The notes beneath the pieces are model-generated. The model was not told the origin of the DNA, searched no databases, and saw nothing but the letters and a program-made list of their open reading frames with translations. Positions 50,014 through 51,092 of a DNA stretch of 51,092 nucleotides are shown in pieces. A program made the position numbers and the translations under genes. How positions within the stretch are numbered: the stretch's first letter is position 1; the number at the start of each line of letters is the position of its first letter. The stretch comes from Deinococcus sp. (GTDB taxonomy: Bacteria > Deinococcota > Deinococci > Deinococcales > Deinococcaceae), in contig NZ_JAGLBG010000001.1 of the NCBI RefSeq assembly GCF_018260405.1, positions 1 to 51,092 on the forward strand, in the 5' to 3' direction.

Positions 50014-50041
50014 CGTCCACCCCCTACGGTGGGCGTTTTTT
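50014..50041 (+). terminator. Terminator after the 34-residue gene
   Basis: CGTCCACC and GGTGGGCG pair (one G-T wobble) around CCCTAC and are followed by TTTTTT. Confidence 0.85.
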
Positions 50042-50072
50042 ACGGCCCTGCTTAGGCGGTATGCTGGCGTCC

Positions 50073-51092
50073 GTGCCTGCTGCCGACCATGGAATGTCTG
50101 AACTTAGAAAGCTGATTGCCGACCGGCCCGGCGCCGAGATTCAGCGCATCGAGACGGCCTATGAGTACGCCCGCAAAGCCCACGACGGGGTCAAACGTAA
50201 AAGTGGCGAACCTTATATTACCCACCCGGTGGCGGTCGCCATTGTTCTGGCGAAGCTGGGCATGGATACCGACAGTCTGATGGCGGGGCTGCTGCACGAT
50301 ACGGTCGAGGACGTAGAAGGCGTCACTTTTCAGGGCATCGAGCAGCAATTCGGGCCGGATGTGCGCCGCATCGTCGAGGGCGAAACCAAGGTCAGCAAAC
50401 TGAGCAAGCAGGGCAGCCAGCAGGCTGAACTCGCTGACGCCGGACGCGACATGCAGGCCGAGAACCTGCGCCAGATGCTGATCGCCATGACCTCCGATAT
50501 CCGTATCATCGTGGTCAAGCTGGCGGACCGGCTGCACAACATGCGCACCCTGGACAGCATGAAGCCTGAAAAACAGGCGCGTATCGCCCGCGAAACCATG
50601 GAAATCTTTGCGCCGCTGGCCCACCGCCTCGGGATAGGGCGCATCAAGTGGGAACTCGAGGACCTGAGCTTCAAGTACCTGCACCCCGACGCCTACGACT
50701 ACCTGACTAGTCGCCTGCGCACCAAGCAAGAGGAACGCGAGGCGCTCATTCAGCGGGCGGTCACCCAGTTGCGCGAGGGTCTAGAAGACGACCTGGAACT
50801 GCCCGAGTGGGTCAGCGACATCGGGATCACCGGGCGCAGCAAACACCTCTGGAGCATTCACAGCAAGATGCAGAAGGAAGGCAAGGCCCTCGAACAGATT
50901 TTCGATCTGCTCGCCATCCGCGTAATCCTGACGCCGCGTGAATTGCAGGTGCCGCCTGGCACGGACGAAAAACGCCGTGAACGCGCCGAGGAAACCCGTG
51001 AAAAGCGTATCTGCTACCACACGGTCAGCATCGTGCACAGCATGTGGACCCCGCTGCCGGGCCGCTTCAAGGACTATATCGCGGTGCCCAAG
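50073..51092 (+). CDS. Bifunctional (p)ppGpp synthase/hydrolase, 5' part
   Basis: 340 codons are in the window and the frame continues past its end. The HD hydrolase domain shows H51 (YITHPVAVAIVLAKLG), H75-D76 (LLHDTVEDVEG) and VVKLADRLHNMRTLDSM. The synthetase domain begins near 240 with GRSKHLWSIHSKMQKEG and DLLAIRVILTPREL, ending at FKDYIAVPK at the edge. Intact HD motifs imply a bifunctional Rel/SpoT enzyme controlling the stringent response. GTG 50073 lies 7 nt after a TATGCT -10 box; ATG 50061, inside that box, is less likely. Domains after the synthetase are not visible. Confidence 0.93.
   Translation, partial: MPAADHGMSELRKLIADRPGAEIQRIETAYEYARKAHDGVKRKSGEPYITHPVAVAIVLAKLGMDTDSLMAGLLHDTVEDVEGVTFQGIEQQFGPDVRRIVEGETKVSKLSKQGSQQAELADAGRDMQAENLRQMLIAMTSDIRIIVVKLADRLHNMRTLDSMKPEKQARIARETMEIFAPLAHRLGIGRIKWELEDLSFKYLHPDAYDYLTSRLRTKQEEREALIQRAVTQLREGLEDDLELPEWVSDIGITGRSKHLWSIHSKMQKEGKALEQIFDLLAIRVILTPRELQVPPGTDEKRRERAEETREKRICYHTVSIVHSMWTPLPGRFKDYIAVPK

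Overview
The window looks like chromosomal DNA of a Deinococcus. The left edge carries the start of the Deinococcus S-layer gene slpA. Gene order and GC-rich codon use fit the genus, as do a TilS-TadA fusion and a YtxJ-type (bacillithiol-associated) protein. At least twenty genes have a TANNNT -10 box only 5-8 nt before the start codon, the arrangement known for leaderless Deinococcus mRNAs. I assign the genus with good confidence but no species. No rRNA, tRNA, CRISPR array, prophage or complete IS was recognised.

Layout. 1-2550: slpA 5' end (-), an orphan NarL-type response regulator, a small cysteine-containing ORF, a decayed class A beta-lactamase-like gene and a 173-bp MITE. 2587-6544: a leaderless 31-codon ORF overlapping prfA, then a Nudix hydrolase, a PhzF-like protein and a spermidine-synthase-like protein. 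6637-13073: secA, a peptide-type ABC binding protein and an MFS transporter with a palindromic operator. 13281-18271: a frameshifted small gene, an AAC(3)-family acetyltransferase, a LacI regulator (-), and a copper/cytochrome-oxidase assembly cluster (PCu(A)C chaperone, SCO, CtaG). 18483-22683: rarA (-), a small conserved protein, a holin-X-like and companion envelope gene pair, and a Fur-family regulator. 22766-25622: a second MITE copy with a 10-bp target duplication, a sigma70 promoter, a SAM-I riboswitch and metY-metX.

25660-31779 (all -): glycosyltransferase, folD, purH, a conserved small protein, arginase and a GNAT acetyltransferase. 32028-36762 is a tight operon deoC-maf-mreC-mreD-PBP2 linking deoxynucleoside salvage, house-cleaning and cell-wall elongation. 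36876-41134: an OYE-family reductase, mtnN, an LrgA/LrgB pair and upp (-). 41183-46767 (all -): tilS-tadA fusion, sufT, rhodanese and a three-gene block with a HAMP membrane protein lacking an output domain. 47570-51092: YtxJ-like protein, N-formylglutamate-amidohydrolase-like protein, FKBP, a 34-residue leaderless protein gene and the 5' part of a bifunctional RelA/SpoT.

The intergenic DNA is rich in short dispersed repeats. They are family A (~135 bp, 4 copies), family B (~80-160 bp, 4 copies), family C (~62 bp, 2 copies), family D (~60 bp, an inverted pair around lrgAB), family F (19 bp, 3 copies) and the perfect 173-bp MITE pair. Several coding regions end in, or contain, 12/15-bp tandem duplications. 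The least explained items are the coupled leader ORF before prfA, the HAMP three-gene module, the repeat families, the FolD with altered catalytic motifs and the 34-residue gene.
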